Below the pieces are notes generated by a model, which saw only the letters and a program-made list of their open reading frames with translations, made no database searches and was not told where the DNA came from. Below, piece after piece: positions 16,546-24,720 of a DNA stretch of 64,000 bases. The stretch's first letter is position 1. Every line of letters starts with the position of its first letter. The DNA is from Xylanimonas protaetiae (GTDB lineage: Bacteria; Actinomycetota; Actinomycetes; Actinomycetales; Cellulomonadaceae). A program made the translations under genes and the position numbers. The stretch is from contig NZ_CP035493.1 of NCBI RefSeq assembly GCF_004135385.1, positions 1,612,001 through 1,676,000 on the forward strand. The letters run 5' to 3'.

Positions 16546-17868
16546 ATGGGTCGACATGACACGGCACCGCTCGGTCCCCGCTTCGTGCGGGTGCTGACCG
16601 CCACCGGGCTGTCCAACCTCGCCGACGGCGTCTCCAAGGTCGCGGTGCCGCTCGTCGCCGTGCGGTTCACCGACTCGCCCCTCGCGCTCGGCGGGCTCGG
16701 CGTCGCCATGACGCTGCCGTGGCTGCTGCTCTCGCTGCCCGCCGGCGCGCTCGCCGACCGGCTCGACCGCCGGCGCATCATGCTCGCCGCCAACGGCGCG
16801 CGCGCCCTCGTCGCGGGCCTGCTGGCCGTCGTGCTGGCGGCCGGCGTCGAGTCCATCGCGCTGCTCTACGCGGCCGCGCTGCTGGCTGGGATCGCCGAGG
16901 TGCTCTACGACACGAGCAGCCAGTCGATCCTGCCGCAGGTGGTGCGCCGCCCCGACCTGCCCCGCGCCAACGCGCGGCTCTACGGCGTCGAGATGGTCGC
17001 CAACCAGTTCGCCGGGCCGCCGCTCGGCGGCCTGCTGGTCGGCGTCGCCGCCGCTCTCGCGCTCGGCGCGCCCGCGGCGCTGTGGGCGCTCGCGGTGGTC
17101 GCACTCGCGAGCGTGCGCGGCGAGTTCCGCGTCGCCCGCACCGGCCCGACGACGACGGTGCGCGCGGACATCGGCGAGGGCCTGCGCTACCTGGCACGGC
17201 ACCGCGTGCTGCGGACGCTCGCGGCCATGACGGGCCTGGCGAACCTCGCGTCGAGCATGGTGTTCGCGGTGTTCGTGCTGTTCGCCGTCGGGCCGTCGTC
17301 GCCCCTGGGGCTGACCGACGCGACCTACGGCATCCTGCTCGCCACGACGTCGGTCGGGGCCGTGCTGGGGTCGCTGCTCGCGACGCGCGTGGCCGCGACG
17401 TTCGGGCGTGCGGCCTCGCTCGCGTTCGGCGTCGTGACCTTCACGGTCATGGCAGGAACCCCGGCCGTCACCACGAACCCGTGGGTCGTCGGGGCGGTCT
17501 TCCTGGTCTCGGGGCTCGGGGTCATGGTGTGGAACGTCATCGCCGTCTCGCTGCGGCAGCAGGTCACCCCCGACGCGCTCCTGGGCCGCACCAACGCCTG
17601 CTACCGCCTGCTCGCCTGGGGACTCCAGCCCGTCGGGGCGTTCCTCGGCGGCGTGATCGGGCAGGCGTTCGGGCTGCGCCCGGTGTTCGTCGTCGCGGCG
17701 TCGCTCTCGGCCCTGACGGCCCTCGGGCTGCTCGTCGTCACCAACCGGGCGATCGCCGACGCCGAGGCCGCGGCGGAGGCGGGCGCCCAGGCCGAGCCGG
17801 GCGCGGCCGCCGCGGTGGGGTCCGACGCCGAGGCCACAGTGGCGTCGCGCGAACCCGGCGAAGGCTGA
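16546..17868 (+). CDS. MFS transporter, EntS-like exporter group
   Basis: A 440-residue major facilitator protein with about 12 predicted helices. The loop between helices 2 and 3 carries the MFS signature GALADRLDRRRIMLAAN. The overall pattern (NLADGVSKVAVPLVAVRFT start, YDTSSQSILPQVV after helix 4) fits the EntS/MFS_3 branch, which exports siderophores or drugs. The substrate is unknown. The C-terminal 40 residues are a charged, Ala/Glu-rich cytoplasmic tail. ATG at 16546 is taken. The aldo/keto reductase starts 12 nt after it, so the two genes are likely cotranscribed. Confidence 0.85.
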   Translation: MGRHDTAPLGPRFVRVLTATGLSNLADGVSKVAVPLVAVRFTDSPLALGGLGVAMTLPWLLLSLPAGALADRLDRRRIMLAANGARALVAGLLAVVLAAGVESIALLYAAALLAGIAEVLYDTSSQSILPQVVRRPDLPRANARLYGVEMVANQFAGPPLGGLLVGVAAALALGAPAALWALAVVALASVRGEFRVARTGPTTTVRADIGEGLRYLARHRVLRTLAAMTGLANLASSMVFAVFVLFAVGPSSPLGLTDATYGILLATTSVGAVLGSLLATRVAATFGRAASLAFGVVTFTVMAGTPAVTTNPWVVGAVFLVSGLGVMVWNVIAVSLRQQVTPDALLGRTNACYRLLAWGLQPVGAFLGGVIGQAFGLRPVFVVAASLSALTALGLLVVTNRAIADAEAAAEAGAQAEPGAAAAVGSDAEATVASREPGEG

Positions 17869-17880
17869 GAGGCTGGCCCC

Positions 17881-18942
17881 ATGCCGATCGCATCCCGCTA
17901 CCTCGCCGCCGAGGATCGCTACGCGTCCATGACCTACCGCCGCACCGGCCGCTCCGGGCTCGACCTGCCCGCGCTGTCGCTGGGCCTGTGGCACAACTTC
18001 GGCGACACGACCCCGTTCCAGACGCAGCGCGACGTCGCGCGCCGGGCGTTCGACCTCGGGATCACGCACTTCGACCTGGCGAACAACTACGGCCCGCCCT
18101 ACGGCAGTGCCGAGGAGAACTTCGGCCGGATCTTCGACAAGGACCTGCACCCGTACCGCGACGAGCTGATCGTCTCGACCAAGGCCGGCTACGACATGCT
18201 GCCGGGCCCGTACGGCGACCACGGCAGCCGCAAGTACCTGCTGAGCAGCCTCGACGCGTCGCTCGAGCGCATGGGCCTCGACTACGTCGACATCTTCTAC
18301 CACCACCGCCCCGACCCGGCGACGCCGCTGGAGGAGACCATGGGGGCGCTCGCGGCGGCGGTCCACAGCGGCAAGGCGCTGTACGTCGGCGTCTCCAACT
18401 ACTCGGCCGCGCGCACGCGCGAGGCCGCGCAGATCCTCGACGACCTGGGCGCCCCCCTGCTGATCCACCAGCCGAGCTACTCGATGTTCAACCGCCACGT
18501 CGAGAACGCCTCCCTGGTGGACGGCTACGACGGCCAGCAGTCGGAGTCGCTGCTCGACGTCGTCGAGGACCTCGGCGTCGGGACCATCGTGTTCAGCCCG
18601 CTCCAGCAGGGCCTGCTCACGGGCCGCTACCTGTCGGGCTCGGCCCCGGCCGGCTCGCGTGCTGCGCGCCCCGACAGCCCGTTCCTGTCGGCGTCGAACC
18701 TCTCGGAGACCTACCTGGAGCGCGCCCGCGCCCTCGACGAGATCGCCCGGGGCCGCAACCAGACCCTGGCCCAGCTCGCCGTCTCCTGGGTGCTGCGCGA
18801 CAACCGCGTCACCTCGGCCCTGGTCGGCGCGTCGAGCGTCGCCCAGCTCGAGGACACGGTGGGCGCCCTGGCCGCACCGGCCCTCACGGCCGACGAGATC
18901 GCGGCGATCGAGCCGTACGCCGTCCACGGCACCGGCCGCTGA
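17881..18942 (+). CDS. Aldo/keto reductase, MgrA/YghZ-like
   Basis: A 353-residue NADPH-dependent aldo/keto reductase. The catalytic tetrad is visible as Asp and Tyr in FDLANNYGPPYGSAE, Lys in VSTKAGYDM and His in IFYHHRPDP; the cofactor end is IVFSPLQQGLL and ALVGASSVAQLED. The long first loop and the tandem GPYGDHGSRKY stretch are typical of the L-glyceraldehyde-3-phosphate reductase (YghZ/MgrA, AKR14) branch. That enzyme detoxifies reactive sugar phosphates or aldehydes; the exact substrate is not established here. It follows the MFS gene closely and ends before a long hairpin. Confidence 0.88.
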   Translation: MPIASRYLAAEDRYASMTYRRTGRSGLDLPALSLGLWHNFGDTTPFQTQRDVARRAFDLGITHFDLANNYGPPYGSAEENFGRIFDKDLHPYRDELIVSTKAGYDMLPGPYGDHGSRKYLLSSLDASLERMGLDYVDIFYHHRPDPATPLEETMGALAAAVHSGKALYVGVSNYSAARTREAAQILDDLGAPLLIHQPSYSMFNRHVENASLVDGYDGQQSESLLDVVEDLGVGTIVFSPLQQGLLTGRYLSGSAPAGSRAARPDSPFLSASNLSETYLERARALDEIARGRNQTLAQLAVSWVLRDNRVTSALVGASSVAQLEDTVGALAAPALTADEIAAIEPYAVHGTGR

Positions 18943-18950
18943 CCACCCCA

Positions 18951-19015
18951 CCTTTCGATGTCGTACCTCCTTGCGTTCCGGCCGCCGAAGCGCAAGGAAG
19001 TACGACATCGAAAGG
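18951..19015. repeat. 25-bp inverted repeat with one mismatch
   Basis: Arms 18951-18975 and 18991-19015 pair except at one C/A position (18967 with 18999), around a 15-nt loop. It starts 9 nt after the aldo/keto reductase stop and may act as its terminator. No U-run follows. The PfkB ribosome site begins 23 nt after it. Confidence 0.8.
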
Positions 19016-19052
19016 GAGGTTGCGGAGGACGAGGGGAGGAAGGAGACGGCCC

Positions 19053-20357
19053 ATGGTCGTGTGCTGGTTCGCCGGGCTGACGACGCTCGACGTCGTCCAC
19101 CGCGCCGTCGTGCCGCCCACGCGGAACGAGAAGGTCACCGCGACGCGCCAGGACGTCGCCGCCGGCGGCCCTGCCGCCAACGCCGCGGTCACGGCCGCCG
19201 CGCTCGGTGCACGCGCCGTCCTCGTCACCGCCCTCGGCCAGGGCCCCGTCGCCGCGGCCGCGCGCGCCGACCTCGAGGCGCACGGCGTCGAGATCCTCGA
19301 CACCGCGGCCCCCGGCTTCGCGCTCGCGGTCTCCGCCGTCCTGGTCGACGACGCCACCGGAGACCGCTCGGTCGTCAGCCCCGACGGCGCGCTCGCCGTC
19401 GCCCCCGCGCCGACGCCGGACGCGCTCGCCGCCCTGCCCCGTCCGGACGCCGTCCTCCTCGACGGCCACCACCCGAGCATCGCCCGGGCCGTCCTCGCCC
19501 ACGTCACGACGACGCCGCCGCGCCCGCGGGTCGTCCTCGACGCGGGCCGCTGGCGTCCCGTCTTCGAGGACCTCGTCCCGCAGGCCGACGTCGCCGCCCT
19601 CAGCGCCGACTTCCGCATCCCGACCCACTCCGACACCCGCGTCGCCGAGGCCGCCCTGGCGATGGGCGCCACCGCCGTCGTCATCACGCACGGCCCCCGC
19701 CCCATCGAGTGGCACACCCGCCACCACGCGACCACGCACCACCAGGAAGCACCCGACCCGCAGACAGACACAACAGACACCACGGAGCGGCCGTCCACGC
19801 CGCCGGACGCGGCGGACGGAACAGAGCGGAGGAACGCGCCGGCAGACGCAACGGAGACGACGGAGCGGAGGGACAGACGTCGTACGCGCGGTCCTATCTC
19901 TCCCGAAGTGGAGCGCCCCCTGGGGCGCGTGAACGGGACCGCGCGCACGACGTCTGTCCCTCCGCGGACGCAACCGACCCTCGCTCCAGGCGACGCCGCC
20001 CTGCGGACGCAACCGGCCCTCGCTCCAGGCGACGCCGCCCTGCGGACGCAACCGGCCCTCGCTCCAGGCGACGTCGCCCTGCGGACGCAACCGGCCCTCG
20101 CTCCAGGCGACGTCGCCCTGCGGACGCAACCGGCCCTCGCTCCAGACGAGGCCAAAGACGAGACCACCGGCTACGTCACCGTCCCCCCGGTCCAGGCCCG
20201 GGACACCCTGGGGGCCGGTGACGCCTTCCACGGCGCCCTCACCGTCGCTCTCGCCGAGGGCGAGGACCTCCCCGCGGCGACGGCCCGCGCCGCCCGGGTC
20301 GCGAGCACGCGCGTCACCCAGGTGGGCCCGCGCGCGTGGCTGGGCCTGGTGTCATGA
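19053..20357 (+). CDS. PfkB-family sugar kinase with internal repeat insertion
   Basis: A 434-residue ribokinase/PfkB-type kinase. The N-terminal signature is ARQDVAAGGPAANAAVTAAALG and the C-terminal PfkB signature DTLGAGDAFHGAL carries the catalytic Asp. Family members are about 290-320 residues. The excess lies between TAVVITHGPRPIEW (about residue 228) and GYVTVPPVQARDTLGAGD (about 375), a stretch of Thr/Arg/Pro-rich, low-complexity sequence. It contains a 101-bp palindromic element and 39-bp tandem repeats, all in frame. AGGAAGGAG precedes the ATG. The ThuA-like gene overlaps its stop by ATGA. Substrate unknown. Confidence 0.87.
   Translation: MVVCWFAGLTTLDVVHRAVVPPTRNEKVTATRQDVAAGGPAANAAVTAAALGARAVLVTALGQGPVAAAARADLEAHGVEILDTAAPGFALAVSAVLVDDATGDRSVVSPDGALAVAPAPTPDALAALPRPDAVLLDGHHPSIARAVLAHVTTTPPRPRVVLDAGRWRPVFEDLVPQADVAALSADFRIPTHSDTRVAEAALAMGATAVVITHGPRPIEWHTRHHATTHHQEAPDPQTDTTDTTERPSTPPDAADGTERRNAPADATETTERRDRRRTRGPISPEVERPLGRVNGTARTTSVPPRTQPTLAPGDAALRTQPALAPGDAALRTQPALAPGDVALRTQPALAPGDVALRTQPALAPDEAKDETTGYVTVPPVQARDTLGAGDAFHGALTVALAEGEDLPAATARAARVASTRVTQVGPRAWLGLVS
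19865..19965. repeat. 101-bp dispersed palindromic element, copy A
   Basis: 30-bp arms (19865-19894 and 19936-19965) pair with a single A/C mismatch (19884 with 19946). The 41-nt centre contains a short GC hairpin (19913-19928). A second copy at 51076-51176 has the same length and differs at 6 positions; four of these are two compensated base pairs. This copy lies inside the PfkB reading frame. Confidence 0.85.
19965..20145 (+). repeat. 39-bp tandem repeat (about 4.6 copies) in the PfkB gene
   Basis: Units begin at 19965, 20004, 20043, 20082 and 20121. Each full unit codes 13 residues of the form RTQPALAPGDAAL with only single-base differences. The fifth copy decays after about 25 bp. It starts on the last base of the palindromic element. 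Confidence 0.92.
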
Positions 20358-21043
20358 GCGAGCGGACGAGGGTCGTCATCCTCACCGGCCGTGGCCGGCA
20401 CGAGGACTCGTGGCACGACCACGCGGCGACGTCGCACGAGCTCGCGAACGTCATGGCCGCCCTCGGCGACGTCGACGTCATGGTCCGTTCGGCGTTCCTC
20501 GGCGTGCTCGTGGACCTGGACGACGTCGACCTGCTGGTGCTCAACATCGGCGGCCCGATGCCTGGGTACGTCGAGGCGGCGATCGACGGTGCCGAGGAGG
20601 ACTGGGCTGGCACCTACGACACCGTCGAGGCGTGGGCGAGGGCGGGTGGCCGCATCCTGGCGGTGCACCAGACGGCGCTGGCGCTGCCCGGCGAGGAGCG
20701 GTTCGAGGAGCTGCTGGGCGGCCGCTGGGTCGAGGGTGTGAGCGGCCACCCGGAGATCGGCCCGATGCGCCTGACGCTCGCGACGGGCGTGCACCCGCTG
20801 ACCGCCGGCCTCGGCGCGGTGTCCGCGTTCGACGAGCGCTACTGCAACCTGCGCGTCGCCCCGGGGTCGCAGGTGCTGGGGTGGGTGCACGACGACGACG
20901 GCGAGCCGCACCCGGCGCTGTGGGTGACGGAGGCGCACGGCGGCCGCACGGTCTACAGCGCGCTCGGCCACGACGCGCGGTCGTACGAGTCGCCGAGCCA
21001 CCAGGAGCTGCTGGCGTGCGCGGCGCTCTGGCTGCTGTCCTGA
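20354..21043 (+). CDS. ThuA-like domain protein
   Basis: A 229-residue ThuA-like protein (class I glutamine amidotransferase-like fold). It has the family pattern VVILTGRGRHEDSWHDH near the N-terminus, LLVLNIGGPMP, ILAVHQTALALP in the elbow region, and WVTEAHGGRTVYSALGHD near the end. ThuA members are linked to trehalose or other sugar metabolism but their reaction is mostly unproven, and the cysteine of true amidotransferases is not seen at the elbow. ATG at 20354 overlaps the PfkB stop (ATGA), so the pair is translationally coupled and probably handles one sugar. Confidence 0.8.
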   Translation: MSERTRVVILTGRGRHEDSWHDHAATSHELANVMAALGDVDVMVRSAFLGVLVDLDDVDLLVLNIGGPMPGYVEAAIDGAEEDWAGTYDTVEAWARAGGRILAVHQTALALPGEERFEELLGGRWVEGVSGHPEIGPMRLTLATGVHPLTAGLGAVSAFDERYCNLRVAPGSQVLGWVHDDDGEPHPALWVTEAHGGRTVYSALGHDARSYESPSHQELLACAALWLLS

Positions 21044-21049
21044 CGCGCC

Positions 21050-21556
21050 CTAGGGTGCGCCCGGGAACCCGAGCTGCCGCCACGCCTCGTAGGTGGCGAT
21101 CGAGGCGGCGTTGGTGAGGTTGAGCGAGCGGCGCCCCGGCAGCATCGGCAGCACGACGCGCTCGGTGACGCGCGGGTGGTCGAGCACCTCCGGCGGCAGC
21201 CCGGTGGGCTCCGGGCCGAAGAGCAGCACGTCGCCGGGCGCGTAGGCCACGTCGGCGTACGACGTCGCGGCGCCCACCTCGAACGCGAAGACGCGGCGGC
21301 CGGGCAGCGCATCCATCGCGGCGTCGAACGAGGCGTGCACCGAGAGCACGGCGAGGTCGTGGTAGTCGAGCCCGGCGCGGCGCAGCTTGGACTCCTCGAG
21401 GTCGAAGCCGAGCGGCTCGACGAGGTGCAGCCGCGCGCCCGTGACGGCGGCGAGCCGGATCGCGGACCCGGTGTTGCCGGCGATGCGCGGCTCGAAGTAG
21501 ACGATGTGCGCGAACGCCTCGCCGGGCGCCGCGGGCGCGTCGTCGTGCGGGTTCAT
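21050..21556 (-). CDS. trmL: tRNA (cytidine/uridine-34 2'-O)-methyltransferase
   Basis: A 168-residue SPOUT methyltransferase of the TrmL type. It shows the three knot motifs: N-terminal YFEPRIAGNTGSAIRLA (the conserved PxxxxNTGxxxR), central LLFGPEPTGLPPEVL, and C-terminal RSLNLTNAASIATYEAWRQ. TrmL methylates the 2'-OH of the wobble base of tRNA-Leu isoacceptors. The length fits the family. Its ATG (21554-21556) overlaps the TGA of the DUF808 gene, so the two are coupled. It is convergent with the ThuA-like gene, with only 6 nt between stops. Confidence 0.92.
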   Translation of the reverse strand: MNPHDDAPAAPGEAFAHIVYFEPRIAGNTGSAIRLAAVTGARLHLVEPLGFDLEESKLRRAGLDYHDLAVLSVHASFDAAMDALPGRRVFAFEVGAATSYADVAYAPGDVLLFGPEPTGLPPEVLDHPRVTERVVLPMLPGRRSLNLTNAASIATYEAWRQLGFPGAP

Positions 21557-22548
21557 GCGTGCGCCGCGTCGTCGTCGGCGGACGGCGCGTGGTGCTTCGG
21601 GCCGAACGGGAGCACGTGGATCACGGCGATGACGACGGCGCCGACGGCGAGCCCGACGACGGCGGAGACGAGCGTGTCGAAGAGCCAGCCGAGGGCGCCG
21701 CCGACGCCGGCGACGGCGTGATGGATGTTCTCGGCGACGTGCTCGACCCACGCGTAGGGGGCGGTCCACCCGAGCTCGTGGACGCCGTTGAGCAGGATGT
21801 GGCCGCCCACCCAGAGCATGGCGACCGTCCCGACGGTGGCGATGAAGCCGAGGATCTTCGGCATCCCGACGACGAGGCCGCGGCCCAGGGCCTGCACACC
21901 GCGCGAGCGGCGCCGGGACAGGGCGAGGCCGATGTCGTCCATCTTCACGATGAGCCCGACGACGCCGTACACGCCGGCCGTGATGACGAGCGCGACGATG
22001 ACGAGGATGACGAGCCGGTCCCAGAACGTCTCGTGGGCCACCTCGTTGAGCGAGATGACCATGATCTCGGCCGAGAGGATGAGGTCGGTGCGGACGGCAC
22101 CGCTGATCAGGGTCTTCTCGGCGGCGAAGCCCTGCGTGGCCACGGGCGCGGACGTGTCGACGGCGCCTGGTTCCTCGTGCGCGACCTCGTGCCCGCGGAT
22201 CCGCTCCCAGATCTTCTCGGCGCCCTCGTAGGACAGGTAGAGACCGCCCAGCATGAGGATGGGCGCGAGCGCCCACGGGGCCACCCACGACAGCAGCAGC
22301 GCCACCGGCAGGATGATGAGCAGCTTGTTGCGGATGGACCCGAGCGCGATCTTCTTGACGATGGGCAGCTCGCGGTCCGGGGTGACGCCCGTGACGAACT
22401 GGGGGGTCACGGCGGTGTCGTCGATGACGACGCCGGCGGCCTTCGCGGTGGCCTTCCCGGCGGCTGCGGTGACGTCGTCGAGCGAGGCGGCCGCCGCCTT
22501 CGCGATGGCGGCGACGTCGTCCAGCAGCCCCAGCAAACCTGCGCTCAT
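21553..22548 (-). CDS. DUF808 (YedI-like) integral membrane protein
   Basis: A 331-residue membrane protein of the DUF808/YedI family. The N-terminal half has amphipathic Ala-rich helices (LLDDVAAIAKAAAASLDDV), followed by the diagnostic WERIRGHE and FAAEKTLISGAVRTDLILSAEIMVISL segments. Several hydrophobic helices alternate with them, ending with a cytoplasmic His/Asp-rich tail. Function is unknown in all members. ATG at 22546-22548 starts at the conserved SAGLLGLLDDVAAI. The stop overlaps the trmL start. Confidence 0.88.
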   Translation of the reverse strand: MSAGLLGLLDDVAAIAKAAAASLDDVTAAAGKATAKAAGVVIDDTAVTPQFVTGVTPDRELPIVKKIALGSIRNKLLIILPVALLLSWVAPWALAPILMLGGLYLSYEGAEKIWERIRGHEVAHEEPGAVDTSAPVATQGFAAEKTLISGAVRTDLILSAEIMVISLNEVAHETFWDRLVILVIVALVITAGVYGVVGLIVKMDDIGLALSRRRSRGVQALGRGLVVGMPKILGFIATVGTVAMLWVGGHILLNGVHELGWTAPYAWVEHVAENIHHAVAGVGGALGWLFDTLVSAVVGLAVGAVVIAVIHVLPFGPKHHAPSADDDAAHA

Positions 22549-22651
22549 GGTCGAACCCTATGGCCCGCGCCGGGTCGGTGATGGGTCGGTCCGCGCCAGC
22601 GCGCACCGAACGGAGCAGCGGACGGGGCCGCCGTGTGAGACTCGGCCACCT

Positions 22652-22675
22652 CGTCACCGCCGGCCGGCGGTGACG
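22652..22675. promoter_or_regulatory. 24-bp perfect palindrome upstream of the flavoprotein/GT2 operon
   Basis: Both halves of CGTCACCGCCGG read identically on the two strands with no spacer. It lies 31 bp before the TTG start at 22707, in the divergent gap with the DUF808 gene. The position suits an operator. As a hairpin it would have no loop. Confidence 0.5.
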
Positions 22676-22706
22676 GCGTCCCGAGCATTGTCGCCAGGGG
22701 GTCGCT

Positions 22707-24056
22707 TTGCGCGTCGTCATCGTCGGTGGGTCCCACGCGGGGATCGCCTGTGCGCTGCGGGCCAGGGAGGAGTTCCCGGACGCCCAGGTGGTCCTGTACG
22801 AGAAGCAGGGCGTGGTCGGGTTCGTCGCCCAGTCGATCCCGCACTACCTGCGCGGTTCTCGCGACTTCCTGGTGCTCAGCAGCTCGACCACGGAGCACGA
22901 GCTGCGGGCCAAGGGCGTCGAGGTCCGCACCGAGACCGTCGTCCGCGGCGTCGACACCGCGGCCAAGACCCTGCGGTACGTCGTGAACGGCAGCGACGAG
23001 GTGCTGGACGACACGTACGACAGGCTCGTCCTGGCGACGGGGTCGTACCCGTCGATCCCGCTCGCCGCCGGCGAGTACGGCGACAAGCTCCTCGTCGTCA
23101 AGAGCTACGCGGACGCCGTGCGGATCAAGGAGCTCATGGCCACGGCCCGGCGCGTCATCGTCATCGGCGGCGGTGCGATCGGCATCGAGATGGCGAAGGT
23201 GATGTCAGACAGTCGCATCGCCACGACGCTCGTCCAGGCGTCGTCGTCGATCCTCAACCGGTATCTCGACGACGACGTCGCCGCCGAGGTCCAGGCGGCG
23301 CTCCTGGAGGCGGGCGTCGAGGTCCACACGTCCGCGCTCATCGTCGACATCAGCGAGCGGACGGTCGACGGGCGTGCCGTCGCCGCCGTCACCACGCGGT
23401 CCGGGGAGGTGTTCACGGCGGACGGCATCATCTACGCCACCGGGTTCCGGCCGAACACGATGCTGGTCGGGTCCCAGGTCACGCTGGGTGACCGCGGCGC
23501 GATCGTCGTCGACGACTACATGCGGACGTCCGTGCCGGACGTGTTCGCCGTCGGGGACTGCGCGACGACGCGCGTGTCGCACGTGGCCGAGCCCGTGTAC
23601 ATCCCGCATGCGAGCGACGCCCTGCGCCAGGGCGAGGTCGCCGCGGTCAACCTCGCGGGGCCCCGGCGCCGGATCGGCCCGTCCCAGGCGACCTACAACC
23701 TCAACATCGGGGAGCGGACGCTGTGCACGTCGGGCATCAACCACCGGCGGGCGCTGTACGAGGGGTACGACTCCGCCGTGGCGTTCGTCCGGAACGACTA
23801 CCTCGCGTCGGACAAGTTCTACAAGGCGTGGCTGACGTACGAGCGCGGCACCCACAAGATCCTGGGGATCCAGCTGCGCGGGACGGCGGACGGCATCAGC
23901 GCATACGCGGACCTCGTGTCGCTCGCGATCGAGCAGGGGCGCACGGTCGAGGACCTCGAGTTCACGGACTTCTACTTCAGGCACGGGTTCCGCAACCCGG
24001 CCGGGATCATGAACGTCCTCGCCGACGTCGTGCGCGCACAGGACCCGCTGAGGTGA
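22707..24056 (+). CDS. Nox/CoA-disulfide-reductase-like flavoprotein without redox cysteine
   Basis: A 449-residue FAD/NAD(P)H oxidoreductase of the Nox/NPXase group. It has the FAD motif VVIVGGSHAG (residues 3-12), the NAD(P)H motif VIVIGGGAIGIEMA, the second FAD motif TSVPDVFAVGDCA and a C-terminal dimerisation domain (residues about 330-449). Family members use Cys42 as peroxide- or thiol-reactive centre; here residue 42 is Gln (GFVAQSIPHYL). It could still move electrons between NAD(P)H and FAD, or only bind nucleotides. TTG is the start, with CAGGGGG upstream. It heads an operon with a GT2 polysaccharide synthase. Confidence 0.85.
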   Translation: MRVVIVGGSHAGIACALRAREEFPDAQVVLYEKQGVVGFVAQSIPHYLRGSRDFLVLSSSTTEHELRAKGVEVRTETVVRGVDTAAKTLRYVVNGSDEVLDDTYDRLVLATGSYPSIPLAAGEYGDKLLVVKSYADAVRIKELMATARRVIVIGGGAIGIEMAKVMSDSRIATTLVQASSSILNRYLDDDVAAEVQAALLEAGVEVHTSALIVDISERTVDGRAVAAVTTRSGEVFTADGIIYATGFRPNTMLVGSQVTLGDRGAIVVDDYMRTSVPDVFAVGDCATTRVSHVAEPVYIPHASDALRQGEVAAVNLAGPRRRIGPSQATYNLNIGERTLCTSGINHRRALYEGYDSAVAFVRNDYLASDKFYKAWLTYERGTHKILGIQLRGTADGISAYADLVSLAIEQGRTVEDLEFTDFYFRHGFRNPAGIMNVLADVVRAQDPLR

Positions 24057-24063
24057 TCGTCCG

Positions 24064-24720
24064 GTGACCGGGGGAGCTGCCGGGAGCAAGGACCGGGCGT
24101 ACTGCGTCGACGCCCTGGACGCGCTGCGCCGGCTGGAGGCGAACCGCTACCGCCGCAACGAGGCGGCGCGGGAGCTCGAGCGCCAGGCGCGGCGTCGCTG
24201 GACGGCGTGGTCGTTCGGTGTGGCGCTGGTCCTTCCCGTGCTGGTCTGGGCGTACTTCCTCGCCTCGGAGGCAGGGTTCGCGCACCTGCACCAGTTCCCC
24301 GCCCGGACGGCGGGCGTCCTCGTGGCGTCGGTGTTCCTCCTCGTCGTCGGGTGGGTCGCGGCCGCCGGGCTGGGGTCGACACGGCTGTTCGCCGGGGTGC
24401 GCGACCAGGCGGCGCGGGGGCCGCGCGGCCTGCACGCGCGCGAGGTCGCGGCCGCCGACGCGGCCGCGCGGCGGATCCTTGCCGAGCCCACGCTCTCCGA
24501 GGGCCGGATCCCGGACCGGTACCTGTCGCCGCGCATGGTGTCGATGCTCCTGCGGTTCTTCGACGCCGGTCAGGCGACGTTCCTCGAGTCCGCCGTCTAC
24601 ATGCTCGACGCCGAGCTCCGGGGCTCGGCGCACTACCGCAACCTCGTCCCGGCCGAGACGACGGCCTCGCGGGAACGGGAGCGGCTTGCGGGCCACCCGA
24701 CCGAGGGAGGCCAGCCGTGA
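24064..24720 (+). CDS. Unknown membrane protein in the GT2 operon
   Basis: A 218-residue protein I do not recognise. The first 45 residues are charged and probably helical (LRRLEANRYRRNEAARELERQARRR). Two transmembrane helices follow (about residues 48-68 and 82-106). A cytoplasmic C-terminal half contains RIPDRYLSPRMVSMLLRFFDAGQATFLESAVYMLD, without a known motif. GTG at 24064 is supported by GAGGTGA at 24050-24056, which overlaps the stop of the flavoprotein gene. The following gene overlaps this stop (GTGA). Its position suggests an accessory subunit of the GT2 synthase. Confidence 0.75.
   Translation: MTGGAAGSKDRAYCVDALDALRRLEANRYRRNEAARELERQARRRWTAWSFGVALVLPVLVWAYFLASEAGFAHLHQFPARTAGVLVASVFLLVVGWVAAAGLGSTRLFAGVRDQAARGPRGLHAREVAAADAAARRILAEPTLSEGRIPDRYLSPRMVSMLLRFFDAGQATFLESAVYMLDAELRGSAHYRNLVPAETTASRERERLAGHPTEGGQP

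Noticed and set aside
19965-20145. CRISPR-like array
   Set aside because: The 39-bp units are directly adjacent without unique spacers and code a 13-residue repeat in frame, so this is a coding VNTR.
22707-24056. Annotation as NADH oxidase or CoA-disulfide reductase
   Set aside because: The redox cysteine at position 42 is Gln, so neither activity by the known mechanism is supported.
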